From contig NZ_JANCLU010000007.1 of assembly GCF_024294805.1 (NCBI RefSeq), positions 140,335-204,334 of the forward strand: a DNA stretch of 64,000 bases, read 5' to 3'. The translations under genes and the position numbers were made by a program. Source of the stretch: Alsobacter ponti (GTDB lineage: Bacteria; Pseudomonadota; Alphaproteobacteria; Rhizobiales; Beijerinckiaceae). Shown here piece by piece: positions 18,515-27,166 of the stretch (position 1 is its first letter; each line of letters opens with the position of its first letter). The notes beneath the pieces were generated by a model. It saw only the letters and a list, made by a program, of their open reading frames with translations. It searched no databases and was not told where the DNA came from.

Positions 18515-18967
18515 GGCTTCGGCGTTCGAACGACGGCTCTCAGGTGAGGCCGGGCCCGCTCCCAGCGGGGCGGATACGTCCTCGGAACGACGTTCCAGAA
18601 AAATCGCAAGCTTGACGGCCGCCTCGATTCGGGACCGCAGGCCGAGGCGCTTGAGCGCGGACGCCACGTGCGACTTCACCGTCGCCTCGGCGATCCCGCA
18701 CTGATAGGCGATCTGCTTGTTCAGCTTGCCGCGGCAGATCAGGAGCAGGATCAGGAACTGCATCGCCGACAGGCTTCTCAGGCGCGCCTCGAACTCGTCG
18801 TCATCAGCCAGCATGGGCGCTGAGACGCTGAACATGGCGGGATGCGACGTGATCCTGAGGAGGATATTTCTCTCGTTCGTCGACCAGCGAAGAAATGGCG
18901 CCATTCTCCGCAGGCCGGACGGATCGCCGGGATCGTCGTTGCCGCAGGCTTGCCGGCAATCGCTCAT
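18509..18967 (-). CDS. Stand-alone LuxR-type HTH protein
   Basis: A 152-residue protein with only one recognisable domain, a LuxR/GerE-type helix-turn-helix at about 66-115 (recognition region GIAEATVKSHVASALKRLG). It lacks the receiver domain of response regulators and any ligand domain. The first ~55 residues are unlike known domains, and an internal start at 18835 (MFSVSAP) would give a compact 109-residue protein. The long start overlaps the end of the dehydrogenase gene by ATGA (18964-18967), suggesting coupled translation as the last gene of the ABC/PrpD unit. It may autoregulate this unit or act with a partner; there is no direct evidence. Confidence 0.75.
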   Translation of the reverse strand: MSDCRQACGNDDPGDPSGLRRMAPFLRWSTNERNILLRITSHPAMFSVSAPMLADDDEFEARLRSLSAMQFLILLLICRGKLNKQIAYQCGIAEATVKSHVASALKRLGLRSRIEAAVKLAIFLERRSEDVSAPLGAGPASPESRRSNAEAS

Positions 18968-20079
18968 TGCCGCTCGCCGTCAAGAGCCTGGGGTGTTGCC
19001 TGGCCTGTCCGGGGCCGGAGGGCCAGGGCGAGTCCGGCCAGCATATCGCTCATGTCCTGCAGCCCGTTCATGCGCGAGCCGCCGGCGAGGTGCGGCGTGA
19101 GAATGACACTCGGGAGCGCCAGGAACTCGTCGTCCGGCGGGACAGGTTCAACGTAGTGCACGTCGAGACCCGCCCCTGCGATGCGACCCGACCGCAGGCC
19201 GTCCAGAAGCGCCGTTCGATCGACGGCGCCGGCACGCGCGACGTTGATCAGGAAAGCGCCAGGCTTCATGCGCGCAATGGCTGCCGAATCCAGGAGATTT
19301 TGAACGGTCTTGGGCACATGCACGCTCAGGACGTCGCTGGTCGACAGGATCTCGTCCCAGGGCCGGAACTGCACGCCCAGGGCTGCCTCCTCCTCCGCGG
19401 ACAGGCGCGTGCGCTGGAAATAGCCGACGTCCATGCCAGCGCCGACGGCCAGCCGCGCCATCTCGCGGCCGATCTCACCGAATCCGATCAGGCCGAGCCG
19501 GCTGCCGTGCAGGGTCCGCAGACCGGCGACCCGCCCCCAGTTGGCGCTGGCCGTATGACGCGTATCGAAGGGACCCGGCGCGAACCCGGCCGCTCGAAGC
19601 CGCTCGTCCGTCACGAGGTTCGAGATCTGGTGCAGGCGCTTGCACAAGGCCATCAGCATGGCGAACGCGTGCTCCGCCACCGCGATATTCGTCCGCCGCC
19701 GAAGGCTCAGGACGGTCACCCCGCGCTGTCGGCAGGCGTCCAGGTCGATGCCGCGCAGGACCGTGCCGAAACGCTGCACGACCTTCAGGCTCGTCGCCGA
19801 AGCGAGTTCGTCCGGACCGAAGGGCAGATCTTCCAGGATGACGGCTTCCGCTCCCGGAAGCGCGGCCAACAGCTCGGCGCCGTCGCGCACGAACACCACG
19901 TCGGCGCCCGCGATCCCGGCGAAGCGCTGGCGGGCCTGGGCCGACCAGGCATCGAAGTCCGGACAGTCGTGCCGGACATACGCCGCGAACGCCGCCCGAC
20001 GCTCGGGATCCGTCGCGGGGTCCAGCAGGACGCCGGCCAGACGGAGAACGGCGTCGTCCTCGATGACGATCCTCGTCAT
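18964..20079 (-). CDS. D-isomer-specific 2-hydroxyacid dehydrogenase
   Basis: A 371-residue NAD-dependent dehydrogenase of the D-2-hydroxyacid family. The Rossmann motif GLIGFGEIGREMARL, the catalytic arginine region VPKTVQNLL, LINVARAGAVDRTALLDGL and the catalytic histidine region ILTPHLAGGS are visible. It interconverts a 2-keto acid and a D-2-hydroxy acid. It overlaps both neighbours by ATGA-type junctions (the MmgE/PrpD gene upstream and the HTH gene downstream). The first ~100 residues diverge from the usual catalytic domain, so the substrate is uncertain. Confidence 0.9.
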   Translation of the reverse strand: MTRIVIEDDAVLRLAGVLLDPATDPERRAAFAAYVRHDCPDFDAWSAQARQRFAGIAGADVVFVRDGAELLAALPGAEAVILEDLPFGPDELASATSLKVVQRFGTVLRGIDLDACRQRGVTVLSLRRRTNIAVAEHAFAMLMALCKRLHQISNLVTDERLRAAGFAPGPFDTRHTASANWGRVAGLRTLHGSRLGLIGFGEIGREMARLAVGAGMDVGYFQRTRLSAEEEAALGVQFRPWDEILSTSDVLSVHVPKTVQNLLDSAAIARMKPGAFLINVARAGAVDRTALLDGLRSGRIAGAGLDVHYVEPVPPDDEFLALPSVILTPHLAGGSRMNGLQDMSDMLAGLALALRPRTGQATPQALDGERQ

Positions 20080-21467
20080 CGTGCCGCCCCGCCGAGCTCC
20101 AGCAGGTCGAGCAGGCCCGAAACGCCGGCCTCCCTCCGGCCCAGATAGGCCGCCAGCCGCTCGGCCGAATCGGGGGGAAGGCGCCCCCGCGTGCAGTCGG
20201 CGAACTTCTCGAGCAGATCGTCCTCGCGAGCCGGATTGGCCGGCGTTCCCTTGTGGTGGAGAACGGTATGCGAGACCTCCTGCCCCCCCTTCAACCGGAG
20301 AGTCACGGTCACAGGCTGGTCGAACGGCAGGGCGCGAACGGCGGGGTTGCTCTCATCGAGTTCGGGGGGAACGCGGACCTGGATGCGGTCCATCACGGCC
20401 CGGATCTCGGGCCGGGAAACCGCGGCGTCCGTATAGCTGTCGAGCGTGGGGCGTCCTTCGACGAGCGCCGCGGCGACGCAGTACTGCAGCGATGTCTTCC
20501 CCTGGAGCCCCGTCACAGGCTTCGAGTGGATCAGCGTCCGTGGATACATGAAGCTCACATCGCAAATGACCGCCTCGATCTCATCGAGGCGGTCTCCCGC
20601 CTTCGAGCGAACCTCGAGCGCCGCCTCTATGGGCGCGATGGTGGGCCTTCCCGTCGGCAGCAGCTTGAACACGGGGCCGGACCTGACGATGTTGAATGGG
20701 TCGCCCCATTTTGTGAGCGAGCTCCTCAGCTTCTCCGGATCCCACTCGCGGCAAAGCAGGTGCCCGATGCTCATCGCGCCGTCGAAGACGCGGGGGTCGG
20801 CCGTGAACCCCTGGGCCGCCAGCTGCGCGCTGCGCACGCCCGAGGAGGCGGCGAGACCGCTGTGGTAGGACATCGTCATCGTCCCGAAGTTCCGTCGGAC
20901 GCCGCCCAGCATGGAAGCGGCGATGCCCAGGGCCCGCGCCGTGGCCTCCGCGTCGAGCCCGAGCAGAACGGACGCGGCCGCGGTCGCGCCGAACGTGCCC
21001 TGGGTGGCCGTGGCGTGCCAGCCGACCTCGTATTGCGAGGGGTTGAGCAGCGGTCCGAGCTGGCACTCGAACTCGTAGCCCACGATGAAGGCGCGTAGCG
21101 CCTGGTCGATCGTCGCGCCGCAGAGTTCGCCGAGCGCGAGGACAGCCGGGAGGACCGGGCCCGTCGGATGTCCGCGCATCTCGGAATGGTTGTCGTCGAA
21201 CAGCAGAAGACTCACCATCATGCCGTTGACGAGGGCAGCCGTCTCGGCCCGGCACCGGCCTCTTCCGCCGATGACGCGAGCCTCGGCGGGCGCATCGCCA
21301 TGACCCGTGACCTGCCACAGCATGTCGATGGGCGCCATGTCGGCCGCGGCCAGGGCGACCGCCAGACCGTCAATGAAGCAAAGTCGCGCATTGGCGAGTT
21401 CCGCCTCGCCTGCCCGCGACGGCAATTGTTCCACACACAGCCGTGCGATGGTCTCTGTCATGCTCAT
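20076..21467 (-). CDS. MmgE/PrpD-family protein (second copy)
   Basis: A 463-residue MmgE/PrpD protein. The family includes 2-methylcitrate dehydratase, cis-aconitate decarboxylase and iminodisuccinate epimerase. Family features are the DGLAVALAAADM start, NGMMVSLLLFDDNHSEMRGHPTGP, the ATQGTFGATAAASVLLGLD helix region and the KTSLQYCVAAALVEG segment of the lid domain. The reaction cannot be told from these motifs. The start at 21467 is supported by the typical family N-terminus; further upstream the frame lies in the neighbour's shadow. It is about 36% into a seven-gene unit and lies 38 bases after another member of the same family, to which it is clearly not identical. Confidence 0.9.
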   Translation of the reverse strand: MSMTETIARLCVEQLPSRAGEAELANARLCFIDGLAVALAAADMAPIDMLWQVTGHGDAPAEARVIGGRGRCRAETAALVNGMMVSLLLFDDNHSEMRGHPTGPVLPAVLALGELCGATIDQALRAFIVGYEFECQLGPLLNPSQYEVGWHATATQGTFGATAAASVLLGLDAEATARALGIAASMLGGVRRNFGTMTMSYHSGLAASSGVRSAQLAAQGFTADPRVFDGAMSIGHLLCREWDPEKLRSSLTKWGDPFNIVRSGPVFKLLPTGRPTIAPIEAALEVRSKAGDRLDEIEAVICDVSFMYPRTLIHSKPVTGLQGKTSLQYCVAAALVEGRPTLDSYTDAAVSRPEIRAVMDRIQVRVPPELDESNPAVRALPFDQPVTVTLRLKGGQEVSHTVLHHKGTPANPAREDDLLEKFADCTRGRLPPDSAERLAAYLGRREAGVSGLLDLLELGGAAR

Positions 21468-21505
21468 GACTGACGTCCCCCGTTGGTCGAACTCGGCAAG
21501 CGGCT

Positions 21506-22855
21506 TCAAGCAGGGCCACGGAGCAGCGCAGCCAGGCTCCCCACGTCGGATTCGCCTTCGATGCCGGCGAGGCGGTCGAGAAGGGCGTTGATGGCCGCCT
21601 CGTCGAGAAGAAGGCTGGCCTGTCCACGAAACTTCACCTCGAGCTCCTCGTCGGTCATGGGCCTCCCGATGCTTCCACGGCAGGACCGCACAAATTCGAC
21701 CAGCGGAGGTCCGTCGCGCCTGACGATGGTCACCTCCGCCGCTTCCCGGCCGAAATCCTCGCGGGGGATCAAGCGCACGCGGTTTCGAAGCGCGACCACG
21801 GCCGGATGATGGACCGCGGCATCCTCCCCTTCCTGAAGCCCAGCCTTGCCGAACACGAGCGCGGCCGCGGCCCAATGCTGCGAACTGACCATGGCCTGCC
21901 GGCGCCCGTCGGGCGCTGGCCGATTTGTCAGCTGGATGGCGAGCGGGTTCACCTGGATTTCGATGCGCTCGACATCCTCCGCTCTGAAGTCGGGCCGGCG
22001 CGCCATCTCCAGACACGCGTCGATGACCGGATGAATCACGAATCCGCAGGGAAAGGGCTTGTAGGCGGTCGCCAGAATCTCGAACGTCGCGCCGAGCCCT
22101 TCGACGGCCGCCGCCGGGACGGCGTTCGTCGCGTAGGAAGCCGCAAAGCCCTTCGGTCCGTCCAGCATCGTTTCCGAGCAGCCGTAGCCGGATTCGGCCA
22201 GAAACGCCGCGGTCAGCCCGGCGCGTGCGGCGTTGGCGGGGGTGAAGTGGCTGCTCATCGTGGCGTGGGCTTCTCGCAGCCCCGCGGACTGGTTCGCGGC
22301 GATGCCGATCGCCCGTGTCAGCGCTTCAGCATCCAGGCCGAGCGCCTTCCCGACCGCGACCGCCGCCCCGATGCAGCCGACCAGGCCCTGCATGGACAGG
22401 CCCACGCCGCAGGTCGCCGGCGGCGTGACCAGCATGTTGCCGATCCGGCACTGGATCTCGTTGCCGAGAATCAGCGCGCCGAGGAATTCCGGGCCGGATA
22501 TGGTCCGCTCCTGCGACAGGGCGAAGAGAGCGGCGGCCACGGGGCTCGTGGGATGAGCGACGGTCGCAAAATGCGTGTCGTTGAATGAATGAACGCTCGA
22601 GCTGAGGCTGTTGAGGAACGCGCCCAGGAAAATGTCGACGTCCTTGTCGTGACCGATCACGAGCGACTGGCGCGGCCCGGAGAAGCGGTCAAACGCGGCG
22701 AGGGCGCAAGCCACCGCACCTTCATGCGCGCCGCCGAGAGCGCACCCGACCCAGTTCAACATCGCGCGCCGGCCCTCCTCGCGAACGGCTCGCGGAAAGT
22801 CCTCGTAACGGCCCTGCGCGGCGTAGACGCCGAGAGTTCTTGCCACCGCTGTCAT
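21506..22855 (-). CDS. MmgE/PrpD-family protein (first copy)
   Basis: A 449-residue MmgE/PrpD protein. It has the ALGGAHEGAV helix, SSVHSFNDTHFATVAHPTSP (the conserved HP site of the family), GLREAHATMSSHFTPANAARAG and CGFVIHPVIDACLE. GGAGG lies a suitable distance before the start ATG. The two adjacent members differ throughout, so they may form a heteromer or catalyse two consecutive steps such as a dehydration and a decarboxylation or epimerisation of a di- or tricarboxylic acid. It lies 42 bases after the ABC ATPase gene. Confidence 0.9.
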   Translation of the reverse strand: MTAVARTLGVYAAQGRYEDFPRAVREEGRRAMLNWVGCALGGAHEGAVACALAAFDRFSGPRQSLVIGHDKDVDIFLGAFLNSLSSSVHSFNDTHFATVAHPTSPVAAALFALSQERTISGPEFLGALILGNEIQCRIGNMLVTPPATCGVGLSMQGLVGCIGAAVAVGKALGLDAEALTRAIGIAANQSAGLREAHATMSSHFTPANAARAGLTAAFLAESGYGCSETMLDGPKGFAASYATNAVPAAAVEGLGATFEILATAYKPFPCGFVIHPVIDACLEMARRPDFRAEDVERIEIQVNPLAIQLTNRPAPDGRRQAMVSSQHWAAAALVFGKAGLQEGEDAAVHHPAVVALRNRVRLIPREDFGREAAEVTIVRRDGPPLVEFVRSCRGSIGRPMTDEELEVKFRGQASLLLDEAAINALLDRLAGIEGESDVGSLAALLRGPA

Positions 22856-22897
22856 CGGCGCGCCTCCATTCTGGAATCGGGGTTGGTCGGAGATCGC

Positions 22898-23965
22898 TCA
22901 GCGACGGAGCAGCACGAGCGCGGCCGGATCGACCCGCGCGAAAATCTCGCGACCGCTCTCCCACAGCTGGGGAGGGCTCAGCTGGCCCCGGAGCTCTATG
23001 CCATGCGTTTCAAGAGTCAGATCGGCGACGTTCCCGAGGAAAAACGACGACTTCACCCTTGCGGGAAACCCATTCGGCCCCGCGAGCGGGTTCAGGCTTG
23101 TCTGGATGTCTTCCGGACGGAAAATGACGTCCACGGCGTCCCCCGGCCGGAATTCTCCGGCCTCCGCCTCCAGCGCCCAACCCGGCGCAATCTCGACCGT
23201 GGTGCGCCCGCCGCTGGCGAGCACACGGCCGCCGAGGATGTTGGTGAGACCGACGAACTCGGCGCTGAAGCGCGAACGAGGCTTCTTGTAGAGCTCGACG
23301 GGCGGTCCGATCTGCTCGACCTCGCCCTTGTTCATCAGCACGATCCGGTCGGCGACGACCATGGCTTCCTGCTGGTCATGCGTCACGTAGATCGAGGTGA
23401 TCCCCAGTCGCTGCTGCAGTTGGCGCAGCTCGAAGCGCATTCGCTCGCGCAGCTTCGCATCGAGGTTGCTGAGCGGTTCATCGAAGAGCAGGACCTTCGG
23501 CTCCAGCGCCACGGCGCGCGCGAGCGCGACACGCTGCTGCTGTCCACCCGAAAGCTGACTGACATGGCGCTCCGCGTAGTCCTCCAGGCCGACGAGTTCG
23601 AGCGCTGACCTGAGCCGCCTGGAGACGACCTCGGCAGGGAGCTTCTGGAGCTTGAGGCCGAACGTGACGTTCTGGGCCACGGTCATGTGCGGCCAGATGG
23701 CATAGGACTGGAACACCATCCCGATCTGCCGCCGTTCAGGCGGAACGGATCGGTCCGGCTCCGACACGACGTGCCCGCCCACCTCGATCGAACCGCCGCT
23801 GACGTCCTCGAGGCCCGCGATGCACCGCAGCGTCGTGGTCTTCCCGCATCCGCTCGGCCCGAGAAGCACCACGAATTCACCTTCGGCGACATCGAGATCG
23901 ATGCCGGCCACGGCTGTCACCGCCCCATACTTCTTCACGAGCTTCTTGATCTGTACGCGAGACAT
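22898..23965 (-). CDS. ABC transporter ATP-binding protein (FbpC/PotA-type)
   Basis: A 355-residue ATPase with a nucleotide-binding domain and a C-terminal TOBE domain. The Walker A is GPSGCGKTT, the signature is LSGGQQQRVALARA, the Walker B region is VLLFDEPLSNLDAKLRE and the switch histidine lies in YVTHDQQEAM. Two copies would power the permease encoded next to it. The TOBE region (about 280-350) suggests regulation by the transported ligand or a cytosolic effector. It is the third gene of the unit. Confidence 0.95.
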   Translation of the reverse strand: MSRVQIKKLVKKYGAVTAVAGIDLDVAEGEFVVLLGPSGCGKTTTLRCIAGLEDVSGGSIEVGGHVVSEPDRSVPPERRQIGMVFQSYAIWPHMTVAQNVTFGLKLQKLPAEVVSRRLRSALELVGLEDYAERHVSQLSGGQQQRVALARAVALEPKVLLFDEPLSNLDAKLRERMRFELRQLQQRLGITSIYVTHDQQEAMVVADRIVLMNKGEVEQIGPPVELYKKPRSRFSAEFVGLTNILGGRVLASGGRTTVEIAPGWALEAEAGEFRPGDAVDVIFRPEDIQTSLNPLAGPNGFPARVKSSFFLGNVADLTLETHGIELRGQLSPPQLWESGREIFARVDPAALVLLRR

Positions 23966-24004
23966 CGGACGCCTTTGTTGCGGGCTTCGTACCCTTGCAG
24001 CACC

Positions 24005-25756
24005 TCACCCCTTGGCCAGGGCTTTCTCGAGATTGACCCGGAACGCCAGCCGCGTGATGACGACGAGCGCCACCATGATCATGGACTGCACCACCCCAAC
24101 GGCGGCGGCGAACTGGAAATTGCCGGATTCCATGTAGCTCCAGGTCAGGACCGACAGCACGGGGCCACGCTGGGAAGCGAGAAGCACCGAAGCGGAGAGC
24201 TCCTTGATGCTCATCAGCATGACGAAGAAGAAGATGGCCGCGAGCGTCGGCTTCAGGATGGGCATCGTGATGCGCCGCAAGGCGGTGAGCGAGGATGCCC
24301 CCGACATCCGCGCGCTCTCCTCCAGCTCGCGGTTGATCTGCAGGATCCCCGAGCGGCTCACCACGATGGCGTAGGGGATGAACTTGGCGATGTAGGCGAG
24401 GAGGAGGATCCAGACCGTTCCGTAGATCGGCGTCCTCAGGTAGGTCCAGAGCAGGCCGATTCCATAGACCAGGCCGGGCACGGCGACCGGAAGCACGCCG
24501 ATGAAGGCGACGATGGAGGCGAGCACCGTCTTGCGGCGCATCTCCATGTAGCTGATCAGCGTTCCGGCGACCATGCACACCGCGCCGCTCAGCAGTCCCA
24601 GCATCAGTGTGTTCTGCAGCGCGAGCCGCGTGTTTCCGATCGAGAAGAGATCCACGTAGTGCTTCGTCGTGAAGAGGTCGGCCGAGAACGAGACGGACGA
24701 GTACTTCATCAGCGAGAAAACGAGCAGGGCGACGAGCGGCAACAACACGGCGCAAAAGCCGTAGGCCAGAACGAAGGCGAGCGCCGGCGCCCGCCAGCGG
24801 CCGAGCGCGATCGGCTTGGCCCGCTGTCCCTTTCCGCCCACCGTGACGAACCGCTCGGCGACCCGCGTGATGCGGCGCTGGATGATGACGCCTCCCACCG
24901 TGATCCATAACATGACCGTGCCGGCCGCCGCGGCGTGGGCGCGGTGCAGCGGAGCAACCGTCGAATCGATGTAGATCTGCCAAGGCAACGTCGTGAAGCC
25001 GGTTGTCGAGCCGATGATTCCCGGAATCGTGTAGACCTCCGCCGACAGAACGAAGATGAGGAGTCCGGCCGCAAAGAAGGCGGGAGTCATGATCGGCACG
25101 GTCACCTTCATGATCGCCTGGAGCGGGGTTGCGCCGTTCATGCGGGCCGCCTCCTCGAGGGAGGAATCCATGGCCCGCAGGTTGTTGACCGTGAACAGAT
25201 AGGCGAAGGGCGTGAAGAACAGCGACATCACCCAGACGATGCCCGCGTAGCTCCAGATGTTGATCACGGGTCCCAGGTCAAAGCCAAGACGAGCCGCGCC
25301 GGCCCCCAGCAAAGCGTTGACGAATCCCGTGTTCTCGGAGCCGAGCACGATCCAGGCGATGAGACCGGTGAAGGGCGACAGGAACAGCGGCATGATGATG
25401 ACGATGTCGAGCGCCCGCCCGCCTCGAATGTCGGTGCGGGCCACGAGAAACGCCATGAGAATCCCCATGGCGAGGGCGATCGTGGTGACGATGCCCGCGA
25501 GCAGGAGAGCGGCGCCCAGATACGAGAGATATCGCGCGCTCGTATAGACGTTGACGATGGCGGTCAGGCTGCGGCGAGGGGAAAGGCCGAACGGCGTTTC
25601 CTGGTAGAAAGCCGAGTCGATCGTGTAGAGGAGGGGCACGATCGTCACGACGGTGATGAACACCGCGAGAACGAGCCACAGCACGGTTTCGCCCGTGATT
25701 CTCGGCGCCGTCATGCCGGTGGCGGGGCGGCGTTCGACGGCGACTTGTGTCATCAT
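24005..25756 (-). CDS. ABC transporter permease, fused two-half type (FbpB-like)
   Basis: A 583-residue permease in which two six-helix halves are joined in one chain, as in the iron(III) permease FbpB. Both halves carry the EAA loop that docks the ATPase: SLEEAARMNGATPLQAIMKVTVP and ELEESARMSGASSLTALRRITMP (only parts shown). The membrane segments start at about residue 28. Despite the iron-type architecture, the cargo is probably organic: the gene is embedded among catabolic genes and the binding protein lacks an obvious paired-tyrosine iron site. Confidence 0.92.
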   Translation of the reverse strand: MMTQVAVERRPATGMTAPRITGETVLWLVLAVFITVVTIVPLLYTIDSAFYQETPFGLSPRRSLTAIVNVYTSARYLSYLGAALLLAGIVTTIALAMGILMAFLVARTDIRGGRALDIVIIMPLFLSPFTGLIAWIVLGSENTGFVNALLGAGAARLGFDLGPVINIWSYAGIVWVMSLFFTPFAYLFTVNNLRAMDSSLEEAARMNGATPLQAIMKVTVPIMTPAFFAAGLLIFVLSAEVYTIPGIIGSTTGFTTLPWQIYIDSTVAPLHRAHAAAAGTVMLWITVGGVIIQRRITRVAERFVTVGGKGQRAKPIALGRWRAPALAFVLAYGFCAVLLPLVALLVFSLMKYSSVSFSADLFTTKHYVDLFSIGNTRLALQNTLMLGLLSGAVCMVAGTLISYMEMRRKTVLASIVAFIGVLPVAVPGLVYGIGLLWTYLRTPIYGTVWILLLAYIAKFIPYAIVVSRSGILQINRELEESARMSGASSLTALRRITMPILKPTLAAIFFFVMLMSIKELSASVLLASQRGPVLSVLTWSYMESGNFQFAAAVGVVQSMIMVALVVITRLAFRVNLEKALAKG

Positions 25757-25859
25757 TCCTGCCTGCGCTCAGAAAATTGCCCGGATTAGCTTCGCACCGT
25801 CCCCGTCACCGCCGGGCCGCCAGCGGCGGTCCCGGCCCCTTTCCGATCGGGAGTGCAGG

Positions 25860-26939
25860 CTAGCGTGAGGTGTCCTGGATCTTCTGCCAGAGCGTCATGT
25901 CAGACTCGTAGTTTTTCTCCCACCGATCCCAGTCCATGTCATAGCGTTGGGCGATCGGCTTGTGCCACGGCTCCTTGGTGACCGGGCGGCTATCCTGGAC
26001 CCCCGTCAGCACCGTCGAACTGCCGTAGGCGGCCTGAAGAGCGATTGCGCCCTCCTCGCTCATGAGCCAGTTCTGCATCAGGCGCGCCGCGTTCGGATGG
26101 GGTGCGTGCGCGGAAACCGCCTGCCAGCTATTGCCCCACTCCGGGGTGGGTGTCGGCCGAACCCAGCGAATGGGCGCGCCCTGCTGCCACTTCGTGACGG
26201 CGATCGCCTCCCACAGCCAGAACACGAAGTCCCGTTCGCCCGCCACGATGCGGTCCAGAGCAATCGGATTGTCGCTGTAGATCAAGGGTTTCTGCGCTGC
26301 TACGGCGCGCAGGAAAGGCTCTCCGTATTCGGCCTTGAACTTCTCGTCCAGGAACATGTGGATCGGTGCGTAGCAGCTTCCGCACTTGCGCTTCACGATG
26401 GCGAAGCGCCCCTTGAAGCGCGGATCGAGCACGCCCTTCCAGCTGCTTGCGAGGATCTTCGCCTCTTCTTCCGAAACCTTGTTTGTGTTGTAGACGATCG
26501 CGATATCCGTCGTGTACGGGGCGTATGCGAACTCCCCTATCCGGAACGGCTCCGGAACGCGGTCATGGGTCGGCACGCGCCATTTGGCCAGATGGCCGCG
26601 CTCGGCCAGATCGCGAGTGAGCGGCTGGTCGCTGAGCAGGAGCAGGTCGGCGATGTGCTGGCCCGCCTCCGTTTCCTGCATGAAACGCTGGTACTGTTGC
26701 GGCCCCGTGATCCGAAGCAGCTGCACCTCGATGCCGGGGTATTTCTTGGAAAAGCGATTGACGAGCTCCTGCATGGGCTCGATCGGCGCGGCCTCGTACC
26801 AGACGATCTGCCCCTCTTTTCGCGCCGCTTCGTACAGCTTGGCTTCGTCCGCCTGAGACAGGGTTTGCCCTGTCGCCTGTCCGGCCGCGAATGCGGACGC
26901 GACCGCTCCGAGACAAGCCATGAGAGCCTTGAAACGCAT
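25860..26939 (-). CDS. Extracellular solute-binding protein (FbpA-like fold)
   Basis: A 359-residue periplasmic binding protein with a signal peptide (about 1-25, ending GQATG-Q) and a type 2 binding-protein fold: KLYEAARKEGQIVWYEAAP, FSKKYPGIEVQLLR, the hinge FAYAPYTTDIAIVYNTNKV and a final helical part. I do not see the adjacent tyrosines that bind iron in FbpA. A CGSC pair in the middle could form a disulfide. It is the first gene of the seven-gene unit; the 227-base gap upstream should contain the promoter. The ligand is unknown, with an organic anion being most likely from context. Confidence 0.9.
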   Translation of the reverse strand: MRFKALMACLGAVASAFAAGQATGQTLSQADEAKLYEAARKEGQIVWYEAAPIEPMQELVNRFSKKYPGIEVQLLRITGPQQYQRFMQETEAGQHIADLLLLSDQPLTRDLAERGHLAKWRVPTHDRVPEPFRIGEFAYAPYTTDIAIVYNTNKVSEEEAKILASSWKGVLDPRFKGRFAIVKRKCGSCYAPIHMFLDEKFKAEYGEPFLRAVAAQKPLIYSDNPIALDRIVAGERDFVFWLWEAIAVTKWQQGAPIRWVRPTPTPEWGNSWQAVSAHAPHPNAARLMQNWLMSEEGAIALQAAYGSSTVLTGVQDSRPVTKEPWHKPIAQRYDMDWDRWEKNYESDMTLWQKIQDTSR

Positions 26940-27166
26940 TCCGACCTCCTGAAACCGTCGTACGGCGCCGCAGCGCCGGATCTCCGCGAAAGCCCCGGTC
27001 AGGGCGCAGCGGACATGGCGGTGAGAGTTTCCCCGTGCCCCAGCTGAAGAGGCATCGTTTTTTCATTGGTCAAAAGTCTATGAGAAACCGACCCATGCTG
27101 CAAAGACTGACGAGGCATGTGGCTGATGCCCACGCGGCATCGTTCCAGGTGGATAACCCCGCGCCC

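Noticed and set aside
22898-26939. Ferric iron ABC transporter assignment
   Set aside because: The architecture is FbpABC-like, but the binding protein shows no evident paired-tyrosine iron site and all neighbours are catabolic genes.
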